From Rhodopirellula sp. SM50 (GTDB lineage: Bacteria; Planctomycetota; Planctomycetia; Pirellulales; Pirellulaceae): a stretch of 64,000 nt of DNA. Positions 16,785 through 24,645 of this stretch are shown here, in pieces. Within the stretch, counting starts at the first letter, position 1. Each line of letters opens with the position of its first letter. Position numbers and translations under genes: made by a program. The stretch lies in assembly GCF_002289565.1 (NCBI RefSeq), contig NZ_NTFY01000005.1:1-64000 (forward strand), in the 5' to 3' direction. The notes under the pieces were generated by a model. The model was not told the origin of the DNA. It was given only the letters and a program-made list of their open reading frames with translations, and ran no database searches.

Positions 16785-17772
16785 CGCATTGGTTCTCCGT
16801 TAAACAGTCTTTGCAAAAAGTTTTGTCGCAGCGGTCGCATGATTCCATGCAGCCGTTGCAGTAGTAGGATCTGCAGCCTTCACACATCGATGTGCAGTTG
16901 TGACAGAACGACTCGTCGCAACCATCACAGCCGCAGCTACAGTCGCTGCACGTTCGGCGACCGCAGCGGTCGCAAACGCACGTGTCGTCTTCGTCGACGT
17001 TGGCACCACAATCGCCACATTCGACGCCGGACCAGTCATTGAGGCTGATGTAGGCACTGCCGGGGTTGTAGGTCTGCAGGATCTGGCGAACGATCAGGAA
17101 GAAGTCGTACAGACGGCCGTCGGCGAGCGCGTGTTTGATCGGCTGATGACCGTCACCCTCGCAGAGCGTTTCCGATTGCACGTGAGGGTGCGTGGTTGCG
17201 TCACAGCTGACTGCCGGCTGCGGATCTTTGGCGATCACACGGTAGGGAGTGGATTGACCGAGGTAGCGAAGTTCCAGTTCGATCTCGAAAGGCCCCAACA
17301 GAACCCCTTCCAGTTCGATCGGTTCGGTGGTCACGCTGATGGTGCCGCCCTTCACATTCAGCTCAACGGATTCAAAGTTGTCTTCTAATCCCGCCAAGTC
17401 GCAGATGATGTCCGTCAGACGCCATCGAACGCTGGGCTCAGCATTCTCGGCCAACGCGTCAAGTGATCGGTAAACCGATTCACGGAGGGTTTTCAGCGTC
17501 TTCACGAGATCACGATGGATCCGATCGGCCGCGAGCTTCCATCCGCGTGAGACGGCAGCGGGTTCCAGCCGCTGTAAACGCTGGAGTTTTTGCAGGGTCG
17601 CGTCGGGGACTGGCGTCACTTGTCGCCGGGGCGAATCTCTGCGTACCGCCGCCAGAATCGTCTCCGCCATCCGATACCGCTTCCGAGCAAGTTTGTGAGC
17701 GAGTCTGCGAGCTTGAATCTGAGCAGAGCGATCCGCCGTCTTGTCCTGTGTCCGTCCTTGTGAGGAGTTCAC
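16654..17772 (-). CDS. E2-like conjugating domain fused to RING-like zinc domain (372 aa)
   Basis: Starts at GTG 17770-17772, overlapping the Ubl stop (GTGA). Residues 1-115 are helical and basic. Residues ~120-245 fit a UBC/E2 core: beta strands ending [11 protein letters not shown], a partly conserved TPYRVI, then HPHV at 195-198 followed six residues later by C204 (ETLCEG), as in the E2 pattern HPN...C, and a helix with a [13 protein letters not shown] turn. Residues 252-332 hold over twenty cysteines in CxxC pairs, a RING-like or binuclear treble-clef region. The last 40 residues are acidic and lie over the JAB start. The E2 call rests on pattern reading, not a search. Such a fusion would join E2 and E3 roles. 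Confidence 0.7.
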   Translation of the reverse strand: MNSSQGRTQDKTADRSAQIQARRLAHKLARKRYRMAETILAAVRRDSPRRQVTPVPDATLQKLQRLQRLEPAAVSRGWKLAADRIHRDLVKTLKTLRESVYRSLDALAENAEPSVRWRLTDIICDLAGLEDNFESVELNVKGGTISVTTEPIELEGVLLGPFEIELELRYLGQSTPYRVIAKDPQPAVSCDATTHPHVQSETLCEGDGHQPIKHALADGRLYDFFLIVRQILQTYNPGSAYISLNDWSGVECGDCGANVDEDDTCVCDRCGRRTCSDCSCGCDGCDESFCHNCTSMCEGCRSYYCNGCMESCDRCDKTFCKDCLTENQCDDCLDQETNEEQTETLSEAQPETQQETCPSIQPLRVGETEVLA

Positions 17773-17990
17773 GATGCTCCCTCGATCTTGGTCGGCGTGA
17801 TCGAGATGCGGTCGCCTTCCTGCAAGACTTGGTCGCGGGGCACCGGCAGACGATTCACCCGGATCAGATAGTTCGATTCCTGGGCAGCGCCGATACGTTG
17901 GTTGAACAGGTCTTGGACAGAAGTCTCGTCCTGAACGTCGATGTAGTCGGCGAAACCGGCACCGTCGTTGTTGATCAGTAGAACTTTCAT
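17769..17990 (-). CDS. Ubiquitin-like beta-grasp protein (73 aa)
   Basis: The ATG at 17988-17990 has AGGAAAA upstream. The small acidic protein alternates strands and one helix as in the ThiS/MoaD/ubiquitin fold: MKVLLINN strand, [10 protein letters not shown] helix, [10 protein letters not shown] strand, [14 protein letters not shown] end. The C-terminus is G71-A-S rather than a terminal Gly-Gly, so removal of two residues by the JAB protease would expose a terminal glycine. It opens a block of overlapping genes (Ubl, E2-RING, JAB, E1), which is strong context for a protein modifier. It could instead be a sulphur carrier, but nearby genes do not suggest that. Confidence 0.78.
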   Translation of the reverse strand: MKVLLINNDGAGFADYIDVQDETSVQDLFNQRIGAAQESNYLIRVNRLPVPRDQVLQEGDRISITPTKIEGAS

Positions 17991-18076
17991 GGGTTGGTTT
18001 TCCTGTGAGTTGGAGTGGGGTTTGTCACCGCCCTCGACCAGGCCCGCGTCTTGCGAACCCGGCGACGACCACGACG

Positions 18077-18122
18077 AAAGAAACGATGACCGGCGGCACG
18101 CTCGGTGCAGCGCCGGTCATCG
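18077..18122 (-). terminator. 12-bp perfect hairpin before the Ubl gene
   Basis: Arms 18084-18095 and 18111-18122 pair perfectly (CGATGACCGGCG), and on the minus strand a TTTCTTTC tract follows. It lies 51 nt after the 68-aa gene stop and about 90 nt before the Ubl start, so the Ubl block probably has its own promoter or is attenuated. Confidence 0.65.
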
Positions 18123-18173
18123 CGTAGCGTGCTGATTTGTGGTTGCGATCGATGGCAACCAGTTTGCCAGCAC

Positions 18174-18380
18174 CTAGAACTCGAAAGACAACTCCGCATT
18201 GATGTCATCCTGTGCGGCATGAAATGCGTCCCAGTCGATGACGTGGGGACCGAGGTCTTCGGCTTCCGGGTCGCTGATCGAGATGTCGGGATCGGCGATC
18301 AGAAAGCCGAGACGCTTGATGGTGGCGACGGTCTCACCCGTCGCGCGAGAAACGCTGCGATAAAGGTCTGCTTGAAGCAT
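18174..18380 (-). CDS. Small acidic protein (68 aa), unknown
   Basis: The ATG at 18378-18380 is preceded by GGAG about 11 nt upstream. The N-terminal third (SRATGETVATIKRLGF) could form a short helix-turn-helix; the rest is acidic and ends ELSFEF. Flanked by two terminator-like hairpins, so it may be transcribed alone. No family is recognised; a small regulator or Ubl target is possible. Confidence 0.5.
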   Translation of the reverse strand: MLQADLYRSVSRATGETVATIKRLGFLIADPDISISDPEAEDLGPHVIDWDAFHAAQDDINAELSFEF

Positions 18381-18417
18381 CGAAAGGGTTCTCCGAAAAA
18401 GTGGGGAGCTAGAAACG

Positions 18418-18464
18418 AAAAAAGCCCTCGCCGGTCAGCTGGTAGCGCTGACCCGAAAGGGCTT
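18418..18464 (-). terminator. Nested hairpin with T-run after the 88-aa gene
   Basis: Outer arms 18422-18428/18458-18464 and inner arms 18433-18439/18447-18453. On the minus strand it is followed by a run of six T. It lies 23 nt past the stop at 18487: a good intrinsic terminator. Confidence 0.7.
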
Positions 18465-18486
18465 CTGGAAGCAGGTAACAAAAGAC

Positions 18487-18753
18487 TCAGTCAATCTGGA
18501 AGGCTTCGCCGGGTTCCGGCAGAAGCCAATACTCGTGCAGCCATGCGACTTCTGCTCGCAAGGCGTAACTGCGGTTTGCGAACGGTCCCAGCTTGGGTCC
18601 GCCGACAGGTGATAGATCGGCCGTCCACTGGCCGTTCTGGTCGGGCTCCACGTGGGAGCCGCGTTGGATCTGCAACGTGCCCATGACGGACAGGTCCACT
18701 TCTTCGCCGTAGACGCAGCGGCAGTTGCCGGCGGGAGTGATGATCAGCTCCAT
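18487..18753 (-). CDS. Conserved-looking small protein (88 aa), unknown
   Basis: Starts 6 nt after the stop of the DUF3150-like gene, so the two are cotranscribed. The middle part reads RGSHVEPDQNGQWTADLSPV followed by a GPFANRSYALRAE segment, a compact beta-strand-rich layout; the end is acidic. I recognise the HVEP...W.ADLSPV...GPF style from small planctomycete hypothetical proteins but can name no function. Followed by an intrinsic terminator. Confidence 0.6.
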   Translation of the reverse strand: MELIITPAGNCRCVYGEEVDLSVMGTLQIQRGSHVEPDQNGQWTADLSPVGGPKLGPFANRSYALRAEVAWLHEYWLLPEPGEAFQID

Positions 18754-18759
18754 GCCGAT

Positions 18760-19701
18760 TCACTTCGTACGCCGCAAAATGTTGCGGCGGGGGCGATCGA
18801 CCATCAGGCCATCCAGGGACGACTGCACGGCGGCCAGCTGTCCGGTGATACGTTGACGCAGTGACTCGCTGTCACGCAGGCTTTGCGGCGCGACACCGTC
18901 CACGACGCGGCGAGCTCGATCCACAACCTGATCCAGCTCTTCGTTGGAGCGGATATTGAGCCGCTGGAAGCGATCAAAGAATTCTGCAAAGTTTTCGATC
19001 GCAGAATCTCGGAACACCTTGGGCTTGCCGTCATCGTTGCCGGTCAGCCGTTCGGAGAGGTGCTCGACCATCTTGTTGAGTTCTTCGATGAACGCCGCCT
19101 CGGCCAATTGCACCGCTTCGTCGAATCGGCTTTTGACGCGATCACATTCCTGCTGGTACAGCTCCGGATTGAGCCGGCGCAGGTAGTCGGGCGGCTCCAC
19201 GCTGGGGAAGTCCCAGCCGATCTCGAATAAGCCCCGCAGCGTGTCCGGGTAATCGCTTTCGCAATACAAATCTCCCAGCCGATCGCGGGCTTCGTATTTC
19301 AGCTCGTCGAAGCGGGCGTCCAGGACTGCGACGGCCTCGGCCAGTTCGTCCCGAAAACCCTGCATCCGGGCATCGATCTGATCGAGCGACGCTTGGGGCA
19401 CCAGCCGAATCCCCGGTTCGGGGAACGGCAACGTCGTGCCCTTAAAATACGCCGTCGCTTGGGTGCGAACCGACGTGACGGCGCGAAAGCTCGCGTCGCC
19501 GGTGTCGATCAGTTTCTTGCCGGCGCTGATGTACTTGCCTTCGGCGTGGAACGTGTCCGCCGCCAACGCCTTTTGTTCGGACGACAGCGACTTGCGTGTC
19601 CCGAACCAGGTGAACGACAACCGCATCGCAGCCATCGTGGTTCGAAGTTTACCGCCGTGGTCGCTGACCGACGCGGGCGCGTCTTCCAGTGTTTGTGGCA
19701 T
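18760..19701 (-). CDS. DUF3150-like coiled-coil protein (313 aa)
   Basis: The ATG at 19699-19701 has AAGGA upstream; the longer upstream frame has none. The N-terminus (MRLSFTWFGTRKSL, then ATAYFKGTTLPF and GIRLVPQASLDQID) resembles DUF3150 proteins, which often sit beside AAA ATPases. The rest is mostly helical and charged (residues ~140-290) and likely forms coiled coils. No catalytic motif is seen. It follows the Ycf46-like ATPase gene after a terminator-like hairpin and is coupled to the 88-aa gene. It may be a structural partner of the ATPase. The family assignment is from memory of the pattern. Confidence 0.55.
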   Translation of the reverse strand: MPQTLEDAPASVSDHGGKLRTTMAAMRLSFTWFGTRKSLSSEQKALAADTFHAEGKYISAGKKLIDTGDASFRAVTSVRTQATAYFKGTTLPFPEPGIRLVPQASLDQIDARMQGFRDELAEAVAVLDARFDELKYEARDRLGDLYCESDYPDTLRGLFEIGWDFPSVEPPDYLRRLNPELYQQECDRVKSRFDEAVQLAEAAFIEELNKMVEHLSERLTGNDDGKPKVFRDSAIENFAEFFDRFQRLNIRSNEELDQVVDRARRVVDGVAPQSLRDSESLRQRITGQLAAVQSSLDGLMVDRPRRNILRRTK

Positions 19702-19731
19702 GGCATGATTTCCTTGGGTGATGGGTAGAAA

Positions 19732-19764
19732 CGAAAACAGCCCTCCGCGATGACGGGGGCTGTT
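19732..19764 (-). terminator. Hairpin with TTTT between AAA ATPase and DUF3150-like genes
   Basis: Arms 19736-19743 and 19757-19764 pair as AACAGCCC/GGGCTGTT and are followed on the minus strand by TTTTCGTTTC. It lies 27 nt past the ATPase stop. Terminator or attenuator. Confidence 0.6.
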
Positions 19765-19790
19765 GGAAAAACAAAGTGTTGTAGAACGCG

Positions 19791-21281
19791 TCAGTTTTCT
19801 GACGGTTCGCTGCGAGAGACGCTCCGTCGGGACGTACGGCGTTTGGGGCGATGCTGATAGATGCCGGACTGATCCGCATCCAAACAGCGTCCCGAAGCCC
19901 ACTTTCGAAGCCTGTCGATCGACTCCGCGGATGTCACCGCCACGGGGACGACGTTGCCTGCTGCCTGGATCACCGGGACATCGAGCAATGCCGCCAGGCG
20001 GCAGCACGCCCGAATTTCAGCTCCGGTCCAGTTGTCGTCGTCAGGTTTTCGCTGGTCGGGCTCCAATGAGAACAATTCCAGGTACAGCGACCAGATCGTG
20101 TCCTTCTGTTGGCGGCCCGGTAGATCGACGAAAAAGACACCGTCGAATCGTTCGCTACGGCTGAATTCCGGCGGCAGCTTGGAGGCGTCGTTGCTGGTGC
20201 AGACCACGAACACGTCGGACTCGTGATCATTGAGCCAGCTCAAGAACGTGCCAAACATCCGCGATGAGACGCCGCTGTCGTTGCTGCCTGAGCCGCCGAC
20301 GCCCGAGAACGCCTTTTCGGCTTCGTCGATCATCAGCACACAGGGAGCCATCGCATCGATAATCTGCAGTGCTTGACGCGTGCGTTCTTCCGACTGGCCC
20401 ACGAGCGAACCCATCAGGCTGCCGACGTCCAGCTGCAAGACCGGCCGACCGACTTCTTTCCCGAGGGCCTTGCAGAACTCGCTCTTGCCGCAGCCCGGTG
20501 GGGACAACAGCAGCACACCACGCGGACGAACCAGCTTGTTGGTCTGGTTCGCACGCAGCAGTGAACGCCGTGTGAAGGCTTTCAGCGACGACAGGCCACC
20601 GAGGGCACTGAAGTCCGCACTGCCGCGATACAGCTGCAGTGTGCCGGCCTTGGTCAGCATCTGAGACTTCTGCTGCCACAGCGTTTCGGCCGTCAGCTGA
20701 TTGTCTCGCACCAGCGACAGCGCAAACGCGTTCTCGGCTTCAAACCGTGTCAGTCCGGTCGCGGCGTCCAAGACGCGTTCGAACAGGGCTTCTTCGGGCT
20801 GTTCACCGGGCTCGGTGGCGATTGCCGTGGCGATTTCACGCAACTGCTCACGCGTCGGGAGTTCGTGGTCGATCACGACGAACAGTTTTTCGAGTTCCAC
20901 TGGCAGCTGCACGACCGGCGCCAAAACGACCAGAATCGTCCGGGTTTGCTTGCCGGTGATGACCTGATGGGCGATCGCCTGGATGATCTCCGCGGACTGC
21001 AGGAACCGGTGGAAATTCTCCAGGACGACGACTGTCGTGTCGTCCCCATCGGACAGCAGACTGGCAACACCGACGGCAGCGAGCGGGTCACTGACGTCCT
21101 GTTCGACGGTTTGGCCGCCACAGCGCAATCCGGCGGCGATATTCCAGCTGGCCATTTTCCAGCCCTCTCGCTGGCACAGCTGGCTGATTTCATTGATCGC
21201 ATCGACATGCTCGTGTGATGTGATCCAGATGCCGGAGAAGCACGCGCGGACGTACTCCTCCATTCGCTTCGATAGCGACAT
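19791..21281 (-). CDS. Ycf46-like AAA+ ATPase (496 aa)
   Basis: AGGAGG lies just before the ATG at 21279-21281. The N-terminal ~230 residues match the degenerate ATPase-like half of Ycf46 proteins (VVVLENFHRFL, ILVVLAPVVQLPVELEKLF, VIDHELP). The C-terminal AAA domain has Walker A PPGCGKS (K266), Walker B CVLMIDE (E320), sensor 1 CTSND (361-365) and arginine-finger candidates R374/R378. The last 70 residues are basic. The AAA half suggests remodelling of protein complexes. Its neighbours DUF1257 (Ycf35-like) and DUF2997 are the usual companions. Here the set precedes a ubiquitin-like cassette, hinting at an unfoldase linked to modified proteins; that is inference. Confidence 0.85.
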   Translation of the reverse strand: MSLSKRMEEYVRACFSGIWITSHEHVDAINEISQLCQREGWKMASWNIAAGLRCGGQTVEQDVSDPLAAVGVASLLSDGDDTTVVVLENFHRFLQSAEIIQAIAHQVITGKQTRTILVVLAPVVQLPVELEKLFVVIDHELPTREQLREIATAIATEPGEQPEEALFERVLDAATGLTRFEAENAFALSLVRDNQLTAETLWQQKSQMLTKAGTLQLYRGSADFSALGGLSSLKAFTRRSLLRANQTNKLVRPRGVLLLSPPGCGKSEFCKALGKEVGRPVLQLDVGSLMGSLVGQSEERTRQALQIIDAMAPCVLMIDEAEKAFSGVGGSGSNDSGVSSRMFGTFLSWLNDHESDVFVVCTSNDASKLPPEFSRSERFDGVFFVDLPGRQQKDTIWSLYLELFSLEPDQRKPDDDNWTGAEIRACCRLAALLDVPVIQAAGNVVPVAVTSAESIDRLRKWASGRCLDADQSGIYQHRPKRRTSRRSVSRSEPSEN

Positions 21282-21351
21282 GGTTTCCTCCTGGGATAGT
21301 TTGGTGACGTTGGCGGCAGAATGCGGCCAAGAAGACGACTCAAGGTTGCGA

Positions 21352-21540
21352 TTACTCGCTGGCCCGCTGTTGCTGCTCGGTGGCAGCCTGATGAAACTCG
21401 GGTTTCAGTTGTTCGCTGGACTGCTGGCCCAGAGCCTGCAAGAGGGCCCGACTTGCCTGGCGGCAGTCGCTTCCGGTGTAGCCGTTGGTTTCCACGCGGG
21501 TTTTGCCGTCGGGTGCGACGATGACTTCGATGGTCTTCAC
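21352..21540 (-). CDS. DUF2997 family protein (62 aa)
   Basis: Starts at GTG 21538-21540, overlapping the DUF1257 stop as GTGA. The fold signature is short: IEVIVAPDGKTRVETNGYTG, then a Cys (SDC) and a helix ending in LLQALG, as in DUF2997 proteins; the C-terminal 20 residues are a polar tail. Such proteins are commonly encoded beside DUF1257 in bacteria and cyanobacteria. Function unknown. Coupled translation suggests a complex with the DUF1257 protein. Confidence 0.8.
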   Translation of the reverse strand: MKTIEVIVAPDGKTRVETNGYTGSDCRQASRALLQALGQQSSEQLKPEFHQAATEQQQRASE

Positions 21541-21905
21541 GCTGCACCTCCGACGTTGACGGTGACTTTGATGGAGCCATCGGCCAACTGCTGTTCGGTG
21601 ACCGAATGGCCCTGTTTCCGGGCCTCCAGCTTGGCCCGTTCAACTGCGTAGGCCTGGATGAACTCATCGAGCCGTTTCGGGTCTCCCCAGTGGCCCTGGT
21701 AGTTGTCGTACCGGAGGTTTCCGCTGGGCAGATCACAGACGACCGGGTACCGCCACTCACGTAGCCGGACGCCCAGGCCTGACACTGTCTGGCTAAACAG
21801 TTTGAAGGTGCCCTCAACGGGCGGCTGAAGCCCCAGACGATTGCAGCCGGCCCGGACGGCCGACGCATCGCGGACTTCGGTCTTGATTTCGACGATGTGC
21901 GACAT
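21537..21905 (-). CDS. DUF1257 / Ycf35-like protein (122 aa)
   Basis: First gene of the cluster; ATG 21903-21905 with GGAG 8 nt upstream. The sequence MSHIVEIKTEVRDASAVRAG with a later WRYPVVCDLPSG and YDNYQGHWGD matches the DUF1257 family, the bacterial relatives of plastid Ycf35. The end (VTEQQLADGSIKVTVNVGG) is a typical closing strand pair. Function unknown; in many genomes it is linked to DUF2997 and Ycf46-like ATPases, as here. Confidence 0.85.
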   Translation of the reverse strand: MSHIVEIKTEVRDASAVRAGCNRLGLQPPVEGTFKLFSQTVSGLGVRLREWRYPVVCDLPSGNLRYDNYQGHWGDPKRLDEFIQAYAVERAKLEARKQGHSVTEQQLADGSIKVTVNVGGAA

Positions 21906-22831
21906 CGTAAGTGCTCCGAAAGCGAAAGAATTCAGGTTTTCGGGGGCAACGTGCTCCCGTCACCAGTACGTAGCGCGTTTTGGGGCAGAATTAACCCTGA
22001 ATGTGTCTGCACCGATGTGGACCAGACGGTAGACAGCACGCGTGTCGATGTTATCAGTGAGATCCGTCTTCCATGGGCGGCTGGTCATGCTTGTGACAAA
22101 TGTCGAGCTTTGTTTTTGCAACGAAATATCAAAAACGGCCATGCCCTCCTGTTCATACACAGTTTCCGGGTGAATAAGCGACTGTCACCTAGGACGATCC
22201 CGCGAGCACCTACGAATCACGATGAACTCCATGAACAGATGGAATCGAAAAAACCGGACGCCAAACGACGGGAGTTGTTGCAGGTTAACGCCCATCACAT
22301 CCACGAGCGCGATCGCACTGCGACACGGGGGGGATTGCATTGCAAGAGCACGTCAGAAACCTTTTCTTGCAAGTTTCAGGTGGCTCTTGAGGATGCGTTG
22401 CTGAACGGAACGCCTCAGTATCAGCGAACGCTCGATCCTTCCTTGGACGGCCACGTCACCCTACTATCTCGCGCTATACCACGTCGTAACATCGATGAAG
22501 GCCTCTGAGACGTCGCGTATCGCGAGTTGAATGCGACTCAATAAAGATGTCATTGTCGCATGCGAATCTCGCGAGACGACGCTTGGTGAGCCGTGAAACG
22601 ATCGCTAACGACATTGTCGAAGCCAGCCCCTAATTTCGCTTTCTAATTGTTCCGGGGCGCGTCGCAATGCAACCACAGAGGCAACCACCGAGAGGCCCTC
22701 GATTGATTTGGCCCCGTGATTTGCGGCGTTTTCGCCGTTTAATTCGGGGCCAGTATCGCCCATTTTCTTTTCGAGCGTTCTGCTCGGTGTGGGCTGATGC
22801 GGTGGGTGTTTGGCAGCTGCGAACGATCGCT
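21906..22831. other. About 0.9 kb without a supported gene
   Basis: Probably contains the promoter of the minus-strand cluster. A 203-codon plus-strand frame (21897-22508) crosses it but has no family motif and starts inside the DUF1257 gene, so I do not call it. Nothing else recognised. Confidence 0.5.
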
Positions 22832-22835
22832 CGAG

Positions 22836-22995
22836 TTTCTTGTCACCCATTTTCCTGTCGTCCTTCCAGGGCTTCCCTCGAGTGGTGGCGGCTGGATGGG
22901 AATACGGGCGAGAGAGGGCAGGAAAAGGGCCGGCAGAAAAATGTGAGAGGCCGTTGGGAGAACGGAAGATAAGAAAATGGGGGACAAGAAAATAG
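22836..22995. repeat. Family A intergenic repeat, inverted pair
   Basis: A plus-oriented piece at 22836-22866 (TTTCTTGTCACCCATTTTCC) faces a minus-oriented copy at 22932-22995, whose reverse complement reads TATTTTCTTGTCCCCCATTT and ends near TTTTTCTGCC. Same family as the copies at 26281, 27702, 30527, 34715 and 35846. Confidence 0.7.
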
Positions 22996-22998
22996 GAC

Positions 22999-23184
22999 TC
23001 ACTCGTCTTCCCAGTCCGCCAGTTCGGCTTCGATTTGTTTGATGCTGGGGATAGATGGTCGGAATTGTTTGGGGAGGTTTTCGGTGATTTGGTATTCGCT
23101 GACGCCAATGGGCTTGGTCAGGTGCTCGATCAGGCCGTCTTCCAAATCCCGTTCGTTGTGCCGCTCGGTCAGCGTCAGAGGCAG
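22999..23184 (-). pseudogene. DUF1016 (YhcG-type PDDEXK nuclease) remnant
   Basis: The C-terminal end reads PIGVSEYQITENLPKQF, then LPSIEQIEAEL-like SIPSIKQIEAELADWEDE, which is the DUF1016 C-terminus. Just before it stands ERHNERDLEDGLIEHL, which belongs near the start of the nuclease domain. Most of the protein between is missing, so this is an internally deleted relic. Its upstream side overlaps a LamG relic on the other strand. Confidence 0.6.
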
Positions 23185-23227
23185 CGATTCCGGTCCGGTC
23201 TGGTTCGGAACGGATGCCACAACGACG

Positions 23228-23341
23228 CAGGTGTGGGACGGCCGGATCGATAAGGTGGCTTTGTTCGACCGAGCACTCAACGAAGAAGTAGTCGCGGCGC
23301 AATATCGCAATGCTCAAGCGGAGATCGCCAGGTCAGAATGA
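23228..23341 (+). pseudogene. LamG/concanavalin-like domain, C-terminal scrap
   Basis: Reads [20 protein letters not shown] and [10 protein letters not shown], the closing strands of a LamG-type domain common in planctomycete secreted proteins. Everything upstream is missing. Ends at a TGA. Confidence 0.5.
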
Positions 23342-23403
23342 CGGCAGCAGCACCTTTACGTCCAGCCAGTAGATCGCAATCAATGCTTCCCCTAAAGAAC
23401 CGC

Positions 23404-23763
23404 ATGAATATGCCGACGCGTTACCTTTTCAGTTTCGTTGTAGTCCTCGCAAGCTGTTCCGGCCATCTGTTCGCGGACGATACACGAGCCAATGTCGTGT
23501 TCCTGGCGGTCGACGACATGAACGACTTCGTCGGCTGTCTCGAGTCGCGCCCCAATGCGATCACACCCCACATCGATCGGCTTGCCGCTGGTGGCGTGTG
23601 CTTTACGGGCGCTCACACCGCTGGCGTGTTCCGTGCGCCCAGTCGCGCGTCGATCTTTTCGGGGCAGTATCTGGGTCAAAAGATAAAGTGGTCAATACAT
23701 GAGTTTATCCCTGAGCCGAAGTTCCTTCACTCGCATTCATTTTTTGACCAACCAATGTTTTGA
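23404..23763 (+). pseudogene. Sulfatase N-terminal fragment with lost catalytic Cys
   Basis: Very close to the first ~105 residues of the intact sulfatase at 33019-34602: signal peptide, [20 protein letters not shown], then [16 protein letters not shown]. The formylglycine cysteine of the C-x-P-S-R motif is Arg here, and the frame turns into unrelated sequence right after SGQY and stops at 23763. Dead gene copy. Confidence 0.8.
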
Positions 23764-24001
23764 CCAGCTGCTCGGTTCCTTGCTCCAGGATTACAGCTGG
23801 TCGGTGGCACCATTGAGCAGGTGGCACCATTGAGCAGGCAGCGAAGCGAAAGCCGATCGTCGTCTCTCATCCACCCGCTCCACCAAAATCGACTTTCGGG
23901 CGATGCCGGTATTCGCTAGGCTGGCTTTCAACCAATCGAGGCAAGACGTGGCTCCGAGCGGCGGAGGGAATCGTTTCAGGATGCTAGCCAGGGGTATCGG
24001 T

Positions 24002-24559
24002 ATGGCGAGGGAGAGTCGGTTGTTGTGGTGTTTATTGGGCTGTTTGCTCGTCGTGTTGGGGTGTCGATCGACCGCGAAACGCAGTCCGGACATCGCTTCA
24101 GAGCTCGCAACTTCGGATCTCTCACCGTCCGATGGATCGGCAGCCCCGTGGGACACCCTTACTTTTTTCCACAAGCCTGAGTTTCAACAGGGAACCGGGC
24201 CGATCGATGCCGGTGACGTCCCTGAATTTACCGCGACCGATTCCGGATTGAGGTATCGCATTCTGAGAAGTTCCGGCGGCAAGAAACCCACTGCTGAGAA
24301 CACCGTGGCGGTCAACTATCGCGGGTGGCTCAATAGCGGCAAAGTCTTCGACAGCTCTTACGAGCGAGGTGAACCGACGACTTTTCCTTTGCGAAATGTC
24401 ATCGCCGGTTGGACCGAAGGACTGCAACTCGTCGGCGAGGGGGGGATGATCGAATTGTGGATTCCTTCAAAGCTGGGGTACGGCAAAGGCGGTTCCCCTG
24501 GCTCTATCCCTCCTCATTCACACCTTCATTTCGTCGTCGAACTCATTCACATTCAATAG
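24002..24559 (+). CDS. FKBP-type peptidyl-prolyl isomerase, lipoprotein (185 aa)
   Basis: The ATG at 24002 gives a short lipoprotein signal (MARESRLLWCLLGCLLVVLG, then Cys21) and has AGGGG upstream; an ATG at 23981 is an alternative. After a ~50-residue linker comes an FKBP domain: SGLRYRILRSSGGKKPTAEN, VAVNYRGWLNSGKVFDSSY, FPLRNVIAGWTEGLQLVGEG, then LGYGKGG and a closing FVVELIHI strand. These are the conserved isomerase/rapamycin-pocket elements. It likely assists protein folding outside the cytoplasm. Stands alone between pseudogenes and a convergent gene. Confidence 0.85.
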   Translation: MARESRLLWCLLGCLLVVLGCRSTAKRSPDIASELATSDLSPSDGSAAPWDTLTFFHKPEFQQGTGPIDAGDVPEFTATDSGLRYRILRSSGGKKPTAENTVAVNYRGWLNSGKVFDSSYERGEPTTFPLRNVIAGWTEGLQLVGEGGMIELWIPSKLGYGKGGSPGSIPPHSHLHFVVELIHIQ

Positions 24560-24645
24560 TCACTGGATGCCTCTGTCGATAGCTTGTAAACGCCGAGCCC
24601 AACGGCAACGACACCACGCAGCATCGAAAGAGACTCCAGCGATTG

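Noticed and set aside
14343-18380. Assignment of the ThiF/JAB/Ubl genes to the PRTRC plasmid system
   Set aside because: No ParB-like gene and none of the recognisable PRTRC small proteins; the E2-RING fusion and the Ycf genes do not belong to that set.
21897-22508. 203-codon plus-strand open frame
   Set aside because: It starts inside the DUF1257 gene, has no ribosome site, odd composition and no recognisable domain.
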